Position numbers and translations under genes: made by a program. Of a stretch of 64,000 nucleotides of DNA, positions 49,774 through 58,415 are shown one piece after another. Source of the DNA: Marinoscillum sp049115815. GTDB taxonomy: Bacteria; Bacteroidota; Bacteroidia; Cytophagales; Cyclobacteriaceae. Positions within the stretch are counted from its first letter, which is position 1, and each line of letters starts with the position of its first letter. The stretch covers positions 558,001 to 622,000 of the forward strand of contig JAGDZO010000005.1 in NCBI GenBank assembly GCA_049115815.1. Direction: 5' to 3'. The notes beneath the pieces are model-generated. The model did no database searches and was not told where the DNA came from. It saw only the letters and a list, made by a program, of their open reading frames with translations.

Positions 49774-49913
49774 AAAAAAAGAGGCTGTCACAAAAGTATC
49801 ATTGGTTGTCAGGATGAGTCCGTCGAAACATAGGTTTGTTTTGACAGACAACATTTCGACAAGCTCAATGTGACACTTCCATAGTAGGAAGCAACTTTTG
49901 AGACATCCTCTTT
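49774..49913 (-). repeat. Nested palindromic repeat acting as terminator behind ahcY
   Basis: Outer arms 49778-49797 and 49894-49913 match at 18 of 20 positions as an inverted repeat (AAAGAGGCTGTCACAAAAGT on the left). Inner arms, about 49806-49831 and 49852-49875, are a second, weaker inverted repeat containing TTCGAC and CTCA blocks. On the minus strand the element begins 24 nt behind the ahcY stop and ends in U7 (49780-49774) directly before the GT4 ATG. It resembles small non-autonomous palindromic elements. Confidence 0.7.
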
Positions 49914-49936
49914 AAATCTATAATGATTTTTCTAAA

Positions 49937-51244
49937 TCAATATCTGTAGGTCTCAGGCTTATATGGTCCTTCGACAGTTACGCCTATGTAATCAGCTTGA
50001 TCTTTAGAAAGTGTCTCTAACTCAACGCCAATCTTAGCCAAATGTAGCGCTGCTACTTTTTCGTCCAAATGTTTAGGCAAAGTATATACGGCATTTTCAT
50101 AAGCGTCAATATTCGTCCACAATTCGATTTGCGCCAAAGTTTGGTTGGTGAATGAGTTGGACATCACGAATGAAGGGTGTCCCGTAGCACATCCAAGATT
50201 AACCAATCTACCTTCCGCCAATAAGATGATTTCATTGCCATCAACATTATAAAGATCCACTTGAGGTTTGATCTCCACTTTAGAATCGCCATAGTTATTG
50301 TTTAACCAAGCTACGTCTATTTCATTGTCGAAATGACCAATATTACAAACTATGGTTTTGTCACCCATCAATTTGAAATGCTCTCCGCGGATGATATCCT
50401 TATTACCAGTCGCAGTGACAATGATGTCTGCTCTAGGAGCTGCGTCTACCATTTTCTTCACTTCATAACCGTCCATAGCAGCTTGCAATGCACAGATAGG
50501 ATCGATCTCAGTAACAATCACGCGAACACCAGCGCCTCTCAATGAAGCCGCAGATCCTTTACCCACATCTCCGTATCCAGCTACCACTGCTACTTTACCT
50601 GCCAACATAATATCCGTAGCTCTTCGAATCGCATCTACCAATGACTCTTTACAGCCGTACTTGTTGTCAAATTTTGACTTAGTAACCGAATCATTGACAT
50701 TGATCGCAGGCATTGGCAGTGTACCATTTCTCATGCGCTCATATAATCTATGTACTCCCGTGGTAGTTTCCTCAGATAGACCATTGATGCCCTCTACTAG
50801 TTCTGGATATCTATCCAAAACCATATTGGTCAAATCTCCACCATCATCTAGAATCATATTTAGTGGCTTGCCACCTTCAAAAGCAAATAACGTTTGCTCT
50901 ATACACCAATCAAATTCCTCCTCATTCAAGCCCTTCCATGCATATACGGGGATTCCAGCTTTAGCGATAGCTGCTGCCGCGTGATCTTGTGTAGAGAATA
51001 TATTACACGAAGACCATGAAACTTCAGCTCCAAGCTCTACCAATGTCTCTATCAATACTGCTGTTTGTATAGTCATGTGAAGACATCCAGCTATTCTTGC
51101 TCCACTCAATGGCTTAGAAGCTCCATATTCTTCTCTCAGTGCCATCAATCCTGGCATTTCTGCTTCTGCAAGTTTGATTTCATTTCGACCAAAATCAGCT
51201 TGGCTAATGTCTTTTACTTTGTAAGTCAATTTTTCTTCAATCAT
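49937..51244 (-). CDS. ahcY: Adenosylhomocysteinase
   Basis: ATG 51244 gives 435 residues (MIEEKLTYKVKDISQADFGR...), the normal length. An upstream ATG 23 codons earlier is rejected because it falls over the probable promoter. Motifs are GARIAGCLHMTIQTAVLIE, NINDSVTKSKFDN-like NVNDSVTKSKFDNKYGCKES and the NAD-binding GYGDVGKGSAASLRGAG; the C-terminus ends KPETYRY. It hydrolyses S-adenosylhomocysteine to adenosine and homocysteine in the methyl cycle. Confidence 0.96.
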   Translation of the reverse strand: MIEEKLTYKVKDISQADFGRNEIKLAEAEMPGLMALREEYGASKPLSGARIAGCLHMTIQTAVLIETLVELGAEVSWSSCNIFSTQDHAAAAIAKAGIPVYAWKGLNEEEFDWCIEQTLFAFEGGKPLNMILDDGGDLTNMVLDRYPELVEGINGLSEETTTGVHRLYERMRNGTLPMPAINVNDSVTKSKFDNKYGCKESLVDAIRRATDIMLAGKVAVVAGYGDVGKGSAASLRGAGVRVIVTEIDPICALQAAMDGYEVKKMVDAAPRADIIVTATGNKDIIRGEHFKLMGDKTIVCNIGHFDNEIDVAWLNNNYGDSKVEIKPQVDLYNVDGNEIILLAEGRLVNLGCATGHPSFVMSNSFTNQTLAQIELWTNIDAYENAVYTLPKHLDEKVAALHLAKIGVELETLSKDQADYIGVTVEGPYKPETYRY

Positions 51245-51279
51245 GGGTACGTTTTTTATCCGCGCAATTTTTGTTGGCG

Positions 51280-51287
51280 CAAAATTA
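51280..51287 (-). promoter_or_regulatory. -7 box of a probable ahcY promoter
   Basis: Minus-strand TAATTTTG (51287-51280) lies 35 nt before the ahcY ATG. GCGC (51277-51280) and GCGC (51262-51265) flank an 11-nt A/T-rich segment and could pair in the leader. No TTTG at the -33 distance is seen. Confidence 0.5.
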
Positions 51288-51309
51288 GATAATTCGGAGG
51301 TATTTGCCC

Positions 51310-52068
51310 TCACTTCATAAATGTGATTTCTTTGACGTCAAAACGCCTGGATCGATCATTTGTTTTCACCACCAGTTTACCCGAATCATCAACCCCGAGA
51401 ATTTCCCCTTTGAAAGACCCTTCAGAATCTTCAAAAATATGCTCCTCTCCTCTCCATCGCATGTTACTATAGTACTCTTGCATGATCTCTGATCGCCGAT
51501 TGGATCGGAGTTTTAGATAATACTTTTCAAACTGCACCACGATATCTTCGAGGAGTTCTAGTCGATCAATTGCTTGATTAGTCACCTTGAATAGTGATGT
51601 AGCATTAGGGTTGCCAAATTCGGTTTGATTCACGTTGATGCCAATCCCAACCACCATACTCTCTATCATCCCGGCATTCAAGCAAGACTCAATCAATACA
51701 CCACCTGCTTTAAAGTCATTGAGATATAGATCATTGGGCCATTTGAGTTCAGCTCTGATGTCCACATCGCTTTCTATTGCAGACAATACTGCTAGACCGG
51801 CTATTATATTTATCAAATAGATGTCTTTTGGTTGCAATGATTTAGGCTTGAGGTACATGGAAAAAAGCAGGTTTTGTCCAGGACTGCTTTCCCACATATT
51901 TCCCCGTTGACCTTTGCCCTTAATCTGATGATCGGTATGAATCAAATGTCCTTCCGCAAGATTTCCTGATTTGGCACGATTCACCATCTCCTCATTTGTA
52001 CTGTGACATTCTGGCAGATATTCAATGCTTTTCGCTAAGAATAGAGGTTTGGCAAAGTATTTATGCAA
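51310..52068 (-). CDS. birA: Biotin-[acetyl-CoA-carboxylase] ligase, no DNA-binding domain
   Basis: The 252-residue protein has CHSTNEEMVNRAKSGNLAEG, the biotin-binding DHQIKGKGQRGNMWESSPGQ and KWPNDLYLNDFKAGGVLIES, followed by a short C-terminal SH3-like domain (EDSEGSFKGEILGVDDSGK). It has no N-terminal helix-turn-helix, so it is a monofunctional class I ligase and not a biotin repressor. Its likely substrate is the biotin carrier at 43879-44373. It is divergent from rsfS. Confidence 0.94.
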   Translation of the reverse strand: MHKYFAKPLFLAKSIEYLPECHSTNEEMVNRAKSGNLAEGHLIHTDHQIKGKGQRGNMWESSPGQNLLFSMYLKPKSLQPKDIYLINIIAGLAVLSAIESDVDIRAELKWPNDLYLNDFKAGGVLIESCLNAGMIESMVVGIGINVNQTEFGNPNATSLFKVTNQAIDRLELLEDIVVQFEKYYLKLRSNRRSEIMQEYYSNMRWRGEEHIFEDSEGSFKGEILGVDDSGKLVVKTNDRSRRFDVKEITFMK

Positions 52069-52113
52069 CGTTAATTTGTTAGTTTTGACACAAAATTGAA
52101 TTAAAAATACTGA

Positions 52114-52488
52114 ATGCAGGCTAAAGCAAATGAGGAAGTAACCTCAACGCAACTTGGCGAAACAATCGCTCAGGGAATGTTGGAGAAAAAAGCTTCTGAA
52201 GTGATGATAATGGACTTGCGAGATGTGAAAAATGCTGTGGCCGATTATTTCGTTATCTGCTCCGGAAACTCTGACACCCAAATAGACGCAATAGCCGACT
52301 CTATAGAGGAAGAAGTATTCAAATCTACAAGTCAATCCCCTTGGAAAAGAGAGGGCAAGGAAGGAAAAGAGTGGTTGATCATAGACTATGTAGATGTGGT
52401 CGCCCATGTTTTCAATAACGAAAAGCGGGCTTTTTACGGCCTGGAAGACCTTTGGGGAGATGCCAAAATCGTGAAAATCGATGCATGA
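52114..52488 (+). CDS. rsfS: Ribosomal silencing factor RsfS
   Basis: The 124-residue protein has EKKASEVMIMDLRDVKNAVA, DYFVICSGNSDTQIDAIADS and WLIIDYVDVVAHVFNNEKRA, complete for the RsfS/Iojap family. It binds L14 and blocks subunit joining under low nutrients. ftsH follows after 48 nt. Confidence 0.95.
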   Translation: MQAKANEEVTSTQLGETIAQGMLEKKASEVMIMDLRDVKNAVADYFVICSGNSDTQIDAIADSIEEEVFKSTSQSPWKREGKEGKEWLIIDYVDVVAHVFNNEKRAFYGLEDLWGDAKIVKIDA

Positions 52489-52536
52489 ACCAATTTCACT
52501 AGTAAGCGTTAAGCAAATAAACTTTAAGCATATATA

Positions 52537-54660
52537 ATGGCGGACAAACCGAGACAGAAGAACCCTTTGATGGGAGGCAAGCCAAATAAACCTAACTACC
52601 AACTGATGATTATCATCGGTATTATCACGGTTGTTTTTGGGTTTACTTACTTCAGCAAAAGCAATACAGCTGTCACCATTCCTGAAAAGAGATTTGAACA
52701 GATGGTGTTGGCAAACGATGTGAAACGCATTGTATTGATCAAAAACCAAGATATGGTAGAGGTGACTTTGAAGCCAGAGGCACTTCAGAACACCAAATAC
52801 AAGATTGAACTCGAAGGTCAATCGCCTTTTTCCGGTGATAGCGGCCCGCATTACAAATTCAAAATTGTCGACGTAACCATCTTCAACCAACGATTCAATG
52901 AACTAATGGAAGAGGTTTCCAGAGATCAGAGAATGGGCTATGAGGTAGAGGATAGGCAAGACATCACCAGCCTCTTCTTTAACTGGGGATTTCTTTTCTT
53001 GATCATTTTCGGTTTTTGGTTCATCATGAGACGAATGACCGGAGGTGGCGGACCTGGAGGGCAGATATTTAATATAGGCAAGTCTAAGGCTGCACTCTTT
53101 GATGCTGAAAACAAGGTGAAAATCACCTTCAACGATGCTGCTGGATTGGAAGAAGCTAAAGAGGAAATTAAGGAAATAGTAGATTTTCTTAAAACTCCGA
53201 GCAAATTCACTGCACTTGGTGGAAAAATACCAAAAGGCGCATTACTTGTAGGACCTCCGGGAACAGGTAAAACTTTATTAGCTAAAGCAGTAGCTGGAGA
53301 AGCTGGGGTGCCATTTTTCACCCTTTCTGGTTCTGACTTTGTGGAAATGTTTGTTGGGGTAGGTGCCGCTAGAGTACGTGACCTTTTCAAACAAGCTAAA
53401 GAAAAGGCTCCTTGTATCGTCTTTATAGATGAAATTGATGCGATAGGTCGCTCAAGGGGTAAAGGTCAGATGCCAGGGTCAAATGATGAACGTGAGAACA
53501 CATTGAACTCACTACTTGTGGAGATGGATGGATTCTCAACAGATTCAGGTGTGATCATTCTAGCAGCCACTAACCGTCCGGATGTTTTGGATTCAGCGTT
53601 GCTACGTCCAGGTCGTTTTGATAGACAAATCAGCATTGACAAGCCAGATATTATTGGTAGAGAAGCAATCTTCAAGGTTCACTTGAAACCAATCAAGCTT
53701 GACGAAAATGTGGATGCCAAAAAGCTTTCTGCTCAGACCCCAGGTTTCGCAGGAGCTGAAATAGCTAACGTATGCAACGAAGCTGCTTTGATCGCTGCAA
53801 GGCGGGATAAAAAGGCCGTTGATATGCAGGACTTTCAAGATGCTATTGATCGTGTAATTGGTGGATTGGAAAAACGAAACAAAATCATTTCTCCAGAAGA
53901 GAAAGAGATAGTAGCTTATCATGAAGCAGGACATGCGGTAGCCGGCTGGTTCTTAGAGCATGCAGATCCTTTGGTTAAAGTGAGTATTGTGCCTCGTGGT
54001 GTTGCTGCGCTAGGATATGCTCAATATTTACCTAAAGAACAGTTCCTCTATCAAACAGAACAGCTGATAGACGAAATGTGCATGGCTTTGGGAGGCAGAG
54101 TTGCTGAAGACTTGATTTTCAACAAAATATCTACAGGGGCGCTTAGCGACCTTGAGCGTATCACCAAGATGGCCTACAGTATAGTCACTGTATACGGTAT
54201 GAATGAGAAGATAGGTAACATCTCATTCTACGACCCGAAACAAAGTGAATACAACTTCCAAAAACCATATTCTGATGCCACAGCAGAAACAATCGATCAG
54301 GAAGTAAAAGCACTAGTTGATTCTGCCTATCAGCGTACGATGAAACTCCTAAAAGAAAAGCAGAATGAGCTTGAAATCATAGCTAAGGAGTTATTGGAAA
54401 AAGAGATCCTCTTTCAAAGTGATCTTGAAAGACTCATCGGCAAGCGACCATTTGAGAAAGAGACAACTTATGAGCAGTTCACAAACAATAAGAATGTGAA
54501 CGATGAAAAAGATGAGGCTGATGCAGCGGAAAAAGCCCGACTTGACAAACTTGCTCAAGATGAATTGGATCGCTTGAAGAGTCATGTGATGGATGAGGTG
54601 GAAAAGGAGGAGGACTCTGAGGATGATCAACCAAAAGAAGAAGTAGAGGATAAAAAATAA
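52537..54660 (+). CDS. ftsH: ATP-dependent zinc metalloprotease FtsH
   Basis: The 707-residue membrane protein has two transmembrane helices (about 19-37 and 148-166) flanking a small periplasmic domain. The AAA domain has Walker A GPPGTGKT (239-246), Walker B IVFIDEIDAIG and the pore loop FVGVGAAR. The M41 peptidase domain has the zinc motif HEAGH (462-466). The C-terminal 70 residues are highly acidic and basic-mixed (ending EVEKEEDSEDDQPKEEVEDK). It degrades membrane and short-lived cytosolic proteins. A terminator follows. Confidence 0.97.
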   Translation: MADKPRQKNPLMGGKPNKPNYQLMIIIGIITVVFGFTYFSKSNTAVTIPEKRFEQMVLANDVKRIVLIKNQDMVEVTLKPEALQNTKYKIELEGQSPFSGDSGPHYKFKIVDVTIFNQRFNELMEEVSRDQRMGYEVEDRQDITSLFFNWGFLFLIIFGFWFIMRRMTGGGGPGGQIFNIGKSKAALFDAENKVKITFNDAAGLEEAKEEIKEIVDFLKTPSKFTALGGKIPKGALLVGPPGTGKTLLAKAVAGEAGVPFFTLSGSDFVEMFVGVGAARVRDLFKQAKEKAPCIVFIDEIDAIGRSRGKGQMPGSNDERENTLNSLLVEMDGFSTDSGVIILAATNRPDVLDSALLRPGRFDRQISIDKPDIIGREAIFKVHLKPIKLDENVDAKKLSAQTPGFAGAEIANVCNEAALIAARRDKKAVDMQDFQDAIDRVIGGLEKRNKIISPEEKEIVAYHEAGHAVAGWFLEHADPLVKVSIVPRGVAALGYAQYLPKEQFLYQTEQLIDEMCMALGGRVAEDLIFNKISTGALSDLERITKMAYSIVTVYGMNEKIGNISFYDPKQSEYNFQKPYSDATAETIDQEVKALVDSAYQRTMKLLKEKQNELEIIAKELLEKEILFQSDLERLIGKRPFEKETTYEQFTNNKNVNDEKDEADAAEKARLDKLAQDELDRLKSHVMDEVEKEEDSEDDQPKEEVEDKK

Positions 54661-54688
54661 TCTCTCCTCAACAACATTTACTAAATTG

Positions 54689-54716
54689 GGAGCCTCGATA
54701 TGAGGCTCCTTTTTTT
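54689..54716 (+). terminator. Terminator behind ftsH, abutting the lpxH start codon
   Basis: An 8-bp GC-rich stem GGAGCCTC/GAGGCTCC (54689-54696 and 54702-54709, loop GATAT) is followed by T7 (54710-54716). The lpxH ATG begins at the very next base. Confidence 0.85.
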
Positions 54717-55481
54717 ATGGACGAACAGTTTAAGAACATACCTAAATCAAAGAAAATCTATCTGGCAAGTGATTTTCATTTAGGTGCTCCTGACCTCCAG
54801 TCAAGTCAACTTCGTGAAAAGAAAATCGTGCGCTGGCTATCATCGATAGAAAAGGATGCTGTTGGGATCATTTTGGTTGGGGATATTTTTGATTTCTGGT
54901 TTGAGTATAGGCACGCGATACCCAAAGGGTTTGTCCGATTCATTGGGAAAATAGCAGAGTTAAGAGACCGAGGAATACCCGTCCTATTTTTTACCGGGAA
55001 CCACGATATCTGGATGGCTGACTATTTCGAAAAAGAAATGGGCGTTCAGATTTATTCGCAACCAAGAAGCTTTCTGATTGGATCAAATCAGGTATACATA
55101 GGTCATGGTGATGGACTTGGTCCGGGAGATTGTAAGTTTAAATTCTACAAGAAAATATTCACCAATCCTTTAGCTCAGTGGGCATTCAGATGGCTCCATC
55201 CCGATCTGGGAATTGGACTAGCTAAAAAATGGTCAAATAGTAGCAAAGAAGCCTACAATGATTTGCCTTTTCAAGAAGACAAGGAGTGGCTCATCATACA
55301 TAGCAAGGAGATCGAGCAATCTACTCATCACGACTACTATATTTATGGGCACAGACATCTGTTCGCTGAATATGATCTTTCTCCAGATGCCAAATACATC
55401 AATCTTGGAGAATGGATGTCGGGAAGCACCTATTTGACTATTGATAGCATATCTGCTAAACTTTCTCGCTTTGAAGAATAG
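54717..55481 (+). CDS. lpxH: UDP-2,3-diacylglucosamine pyrophosphatase LpxH-type
   Basis: The 254-residue calcineurin-like phosphoesterase has all metal-site motifs: SDFHLG near residue 19, GDIFDFWFE near 58, GNHD near 97, GHGDGLGPGD near 130 and YGHRH near 207. It makes lipid X in lipid A synthesis. No alternative ATG exists before the core, so ATG 54717 directly after the ftsH terminator T-tract is the start. The next gene overlaps its 3' end. Confidence 0.9.
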   Translation: MDEQFKNIPKSKKIYLASDFHLGAPDLQSSQLREKKIVRWLSSIEKDAVGIILVGDIFDFWFEYRHAIPKGFVRFIGKIAELRDRGIPVLFFTGNHDIWMADYFEKEMGVQIYSQPRSFLIGSNQVYIGHGDGLGPGDCKFKFYKKIFTNPLAQWAFRWLHPDLGIGLAKKWSNSSKEAYNDLPFQEDKEWLIIHSKEIEQSTHHDYYIYGHRHLFAEYDLSPDAKYINLGEWMSGSTYLTIDSISAKLSRFEE

Positions 55482-56268
55482 ACTAACTATCATCACGGTT
55501 TGCTTATGCATGTCCCTGATATCACAAGGGCAGACATGGAACCATATCAAGACAGTTGGTCTGCCTGAAGAAACCACCAATCAATCTATGGACAGTGATG
55601 GATACCTATATGTAGGTACCAAATCGGGCAATATCCTAAAGTATGATCAGAATGGAGAGCTGTTAGAAACATACTCCGATTTGGGCAAATTTCCTGTAAC
55701 CACTGTGGAAGCATGGAACCGCATGAAGCCATTTATATACTATCAAAGTGCGCAGCAATTTTACTTTTTGGATCGTTTCAGCACAACACCAGCTATGTAT
55801 GATCTGTCAGATTTCTATAGTGGACTGACTACTCTATGTGCTCCCGGTTTTGACAATAGCTTCTGGGTGCTCAGTGCCAATCATTCTGAATTGAAAAAAT
55901 TTGACATTCAAACCAGACGACTGATCCTTGAAAATCCACTGCAATTAGACCTAAGTAGTGCGTCTTACATGCGAGCACACAGGAGCAATCTGATCATTTG
56001 TGACCCTGAAAATGGGCTTTTCTATTTTGACCAGTATGGCAACCAGATCGCTCATAATCCATCTATAAAAATCACTGACTTTCAAGTGAGCAAAAACGAT
56101 CTGATCTATTTGCAATCTGACACGGTGTGGATGGTAGACTATACATTTCAAACAATAGTAAAGAGTGTAAAAGCTCCTGAAAAGGCCAGTATGACCGTTT
56201 ATAGATTTGGAAATCAATACATTTTCGTCCGGAAGGACGAATTGATTTACTACAGTCTCGACTTATGA
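55471..56268 (+). CDS. Secreted protein of unknown function, possibly beta-propeller-like
   Basis: The best start is TTG 55471, inside the lpxH end (11-bp overlap). It yields 265 residues beginning with a clear signal peptide (MKNRLTIITVCLCMSLISQG, cleavage after QGQ). An earlier TTG at 55441 would add ten residues before the signal sequence. The mature part has repeated blade-like strands (DGYLYVGTKSGNILKYDQNG, GLFYFDQYGNQI, VWMVDYTFQTI), suggesting a beta-propeller fold. No family was recognised. It converges with the tolC-like gene (6-bp overlap). Confidence 0.7.
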   Translation: MKNRLTIITVCLCMSLISQGQTWNHIKTVGLPEETTNQSMDSDGYLYVGTKSGNILKYDQNGELLETYSDLGKFPVTTVEAWNRMKPFIYYQSAQQFYFLDRFSTTPAMYDLSDFYSGLTTLCAPGFDNSFWVLSANHSELKKFDIQTRRLILENPLQLDLSSASYMRAHRSNLIICDPENGLFYFDQYGNQIAHNPSIKITDFQVSKNDLIYLQSDTVWMVDYTFQTIVKSVKAPEKASMTVYRFGNQYIFVRKDELIYYSLDL

Positions 56269-57606
56269 TCCACGATATAGCTCAAGTATCTTCTTTCTGA
56301 ATACGATACTGTACTTGGCATTGACCAACTGCAATTGAGCGCTGTTCTTGTTATTCAAACTTTCTAGATAAGTATAGAAATCCGTATTGCCAGTTTCAAA
56401 TCTCTTTTTCATAAAGTCAAAGGTCTGAGCTGCAGCTTCTAGATTTTCCTTAGCGGACACATAGGTGTCTTGAGCATTGACCAAATCCAAATATGCCGTC
56501 TGTACTAGATTGGTGACATTATTCATCTCCTGAGTCACCTGAAGTTCCGAGTTTGCCATGGACACGCGAGCGATCTGAATATTATTGGTCGTCTCAAACC
56601 GTGTGAAAATCGGTATGTTCAGGGAGAAATTCACATATTCAAATTCATTAAAAGTCATCTGCTCAGAGAACGTCGCATCAGGCAGAAAACTTCCATCCTC
56701 GGGATTCAATGCTCCATTGGTAGAATAATTGGATCCTAATCGACCAAAAGCCGTGATGGAAGGATACCTCTGAGCCCGTGCTGACTTAAAGGCAAATTTC
56801 GAGGCATTAAAGTTAGAATTAGCCGCTTTAAGTGCTGGACTGTTATCTATGCAGGCCGAAAGCACCTCCGAAAACGGGGCTTCTTCAAGTAGTAGCTCAT
56901 CCTCCTGAACATCATACCCAACCACTTCATATTCGGCATCATTTGGATCCAGTTGCATGGCCTGAAATAAACCAAGTAGGTCTCGCTTGAGTGTATTCTG
57001 AAGATTGTTTAAGGTCAATTTTTGACTAGCTAATTGTCCTTGAAAATTGTAAACAGATTCCAAATTGCCAACCCCAACTGACTCTCTTAGCTTCTCTCGT
57101 TCCAACTGCGCGGACAATAATTCTACGCGTTCTTCTGCGATCTTGATATTTTCCTTATCCAAAATAACATTGAGATAAAACGTCAAGATATTCCCTTCCA
57201 CGGATAACGCAGAATTCTCTGTCGCGGCTTTGGCAGCATCTTGTGCATGCCTGGACTGGTTGAGCCTATGATGATTGGAGAAGCCATTAAAGATGGTAAG
57301 TGATGATGACAAATTGGGGCTTGAGCTACTGGTAGTTTCGGACACTTGCCTAGCAGCGTTCGGGTCGAAAAAAGTACCAAAAAAGAAGTCATAGTTGATC
57401 CCAGCAGACAGGGTGGGGAAAAAGTTCATAATAGCCCTCATCCTGTTGGATTCTGCTATTATTTCATTGTTTTTAGCCTGCTTGAGTTCAATATTATTCT
57501 CAAGGGCTGTTGTGATGCAGTCATCCAAGGACAAGGGTTGAACAGGGTTCTGGGCCCATCCCATATTTGAAAACAAAACAGCAAAAACCAAGAATGCTTT
57601 TCTCAT
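56263..57606 (-). CDS. TolC family outer-membrane efflux protein
   Basis: ATG 57606 gives a 447-residue protein with a signal peptide (MRKAFLVFAVLFSNMGWAQ). Two TolC repeats follow, with LSLDDCITTALENNIELKQA near residue 28 and long helical stretches ending in TGNTDFYTYLESLNNKNSAQ. Seven upstream codons are possible but not needed. TolC trimers form the outer-membrane channel of tripartite exporters, here probably with the HlyD-like adaptor and ATPase genes upstream, from which it is separated by a hairpin terminator. Confidence 0.9.
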   Translation of the reverse strand: MRKAFLVFAVLFSNMGWAQNPVQPLSLDDCITTALENNIELKQAKNNEIIAESNRMRAIMNFFPTLSAGINYDFFFGTFFDPNAARQVSETTSSSSPNLSSSLTIFNGFSNHHRLNQSRHAQDAAKAATENSALSVEGNILTFYLNVILDKENIKIAEERVELLSAQLEREKLRESVGVGNLESVYNFQGQLASQKLTLNNLQNTLKRDLLGLFQAMQLDPNDAEYEVVGYDVQEDELLLEEAPFSEVLSACIDNSPALKAANSNFNASKFAFKSARAQRYPSITAFGRLGSNYSTNGALNPEDGSFLPDATFSEQMTFNEFEYVNFSLNIPIFTRFETTNNIQIARVSMANSELQVTQEMNNVTNLVQTAYLDLVNAQDTYVSAKENLEAAAQTFDFMKKRFETGNTDFYTYLESLNNKNSAQLQLVNAKYSIVFRKKILELYRGS

Positions 57607-57627
57607 AAAGTTGCTACTTAAAGCCAA

Positions 57628-57656
57628 GCAAAAAGAGGCTTGATGCCTCTTTTTGC
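57628..57656 (-). terminator. Bidirectional hairpin terminator between the ABC ATPase and tolC-like genes
   Basis: A perfect 12-bp stem GCAAAAAGAGGC/GCCTCTTTTTGC (57628-57639 and 57645-57656, loop TTGAT). Its A5/T5 stem segments provide U-rich 3' sides on either strand. It lies 17 nt behind the ATPase stop and 22 nt before the tolC-like ATG. Confidence 0.7.
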
Positions 57657-57673
57657 TGTTTGATATTGAGGAA

Positions 57674-58387
57674 TTATACCAGTGCGCTATCCTTAGCGTT
57701 TTTGTTTTCGGAAACTATCTGTCCATCAAATAGGTGAATCACTCGGTGTGCATATTCTGCATCGATAGGTGAGTGAGTTACCATGATCACGGTAGTTCCA
57801 TTCTCATTGAGCTCAGTCAATAGGTTCATGACTTCCTGTCCATTGGCCGAATCCAAATTACCGGTCGGCTCATCCGCCAGGATCAGTTTTGGCTGTGCTA
57901 CTACTGCTCTAGAGATAGCCACACGTTGCTGCTGACCACCAGAAAGCTGCTGAGGGAAATGATTTCTTCTGTGCATGATCTTCATCTGCTCCATTACATC
58001 TTCCACACGCTTTTTACGCTCTGCAGAAGAATACTTCAAATAGATCAATGGCAATTCAATGTTTTCATAAACAGTCAACTCATCAATTAGATTAAAGCTT
58101 TGGAATACGAAACCAATATTAGCTTTTCGCAATTCTGCTCTTTTTCTTTCCGAATAAGAAGAAATCTCCTGATCGGTAAAGTGAAACTCCCCTTCTGATG
58201 GGTTGTCCAATAAGCCAATAATATTGAGTAAAGTTGATTTACCGCACCCTGAAGGGCCCATGATAGCTACAAACTCTCCCTTTTTTACCTCAAGGTTGAC
58301 TCCAGCTAGAGCGGTAGTTTCGATCTCGTCTGTATAATAAAACTTCTTGAGACCTACGGTTTTGATTAGTGCATCTGAATTTTCCAT
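57674..58387 (-). CDS. MacB/LolD-type ABC transporter ATP-binding protein
   Basis: The 237-residue ATPase is complete: Walker A GPSGCGKS (44-51), Q-loop FVFQSFNLIDELTV, signature LSGGQQQRVAISRA, Walker B LILADEPTGNLDS and H-loop VTHSP. It belongs with MacB/LolD/FtsE-type ATPases that drive mechanotransmission permeases. No permease gene lies next to it in the window. It follows the HlyD-like gene by 28 nt. Confidence 0.93.
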   Translation of the reverse strand: MENSDALIKTVGLKKFYYTDEIETTALAGVNLEVKKGEFVAIMGPSGCGKSTLLNIIGLLDNPSEGEFHFTDQEISSYSERKRAELRKANIGFVFQSFNLIDELTVYENIELPLIYLKYSSAERKKRVEDVMEQMKIMHRRNHFPQQLSGGQQQRVAISRAVVAQPKLILADEPTGNLDSANGQEVMNLLTELNENGTTVIMVTHSPIDAEYAHRVIHLFDGQIVSENKNAKDSALV

Positions 58388-58415
58388 ATCAATTTAATTA
58401 AGCTGTTTCTGTGTG

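Noticed and set aside
52144..52890. 248-codon open frame antisense to rsfS and the start of ftsH
   Set aside because: It lies opposite two clearly conserved genes, its protein is rich in His, Phe and Cys with no domain pattern, and its length follows from the codon use of the genes beneath.
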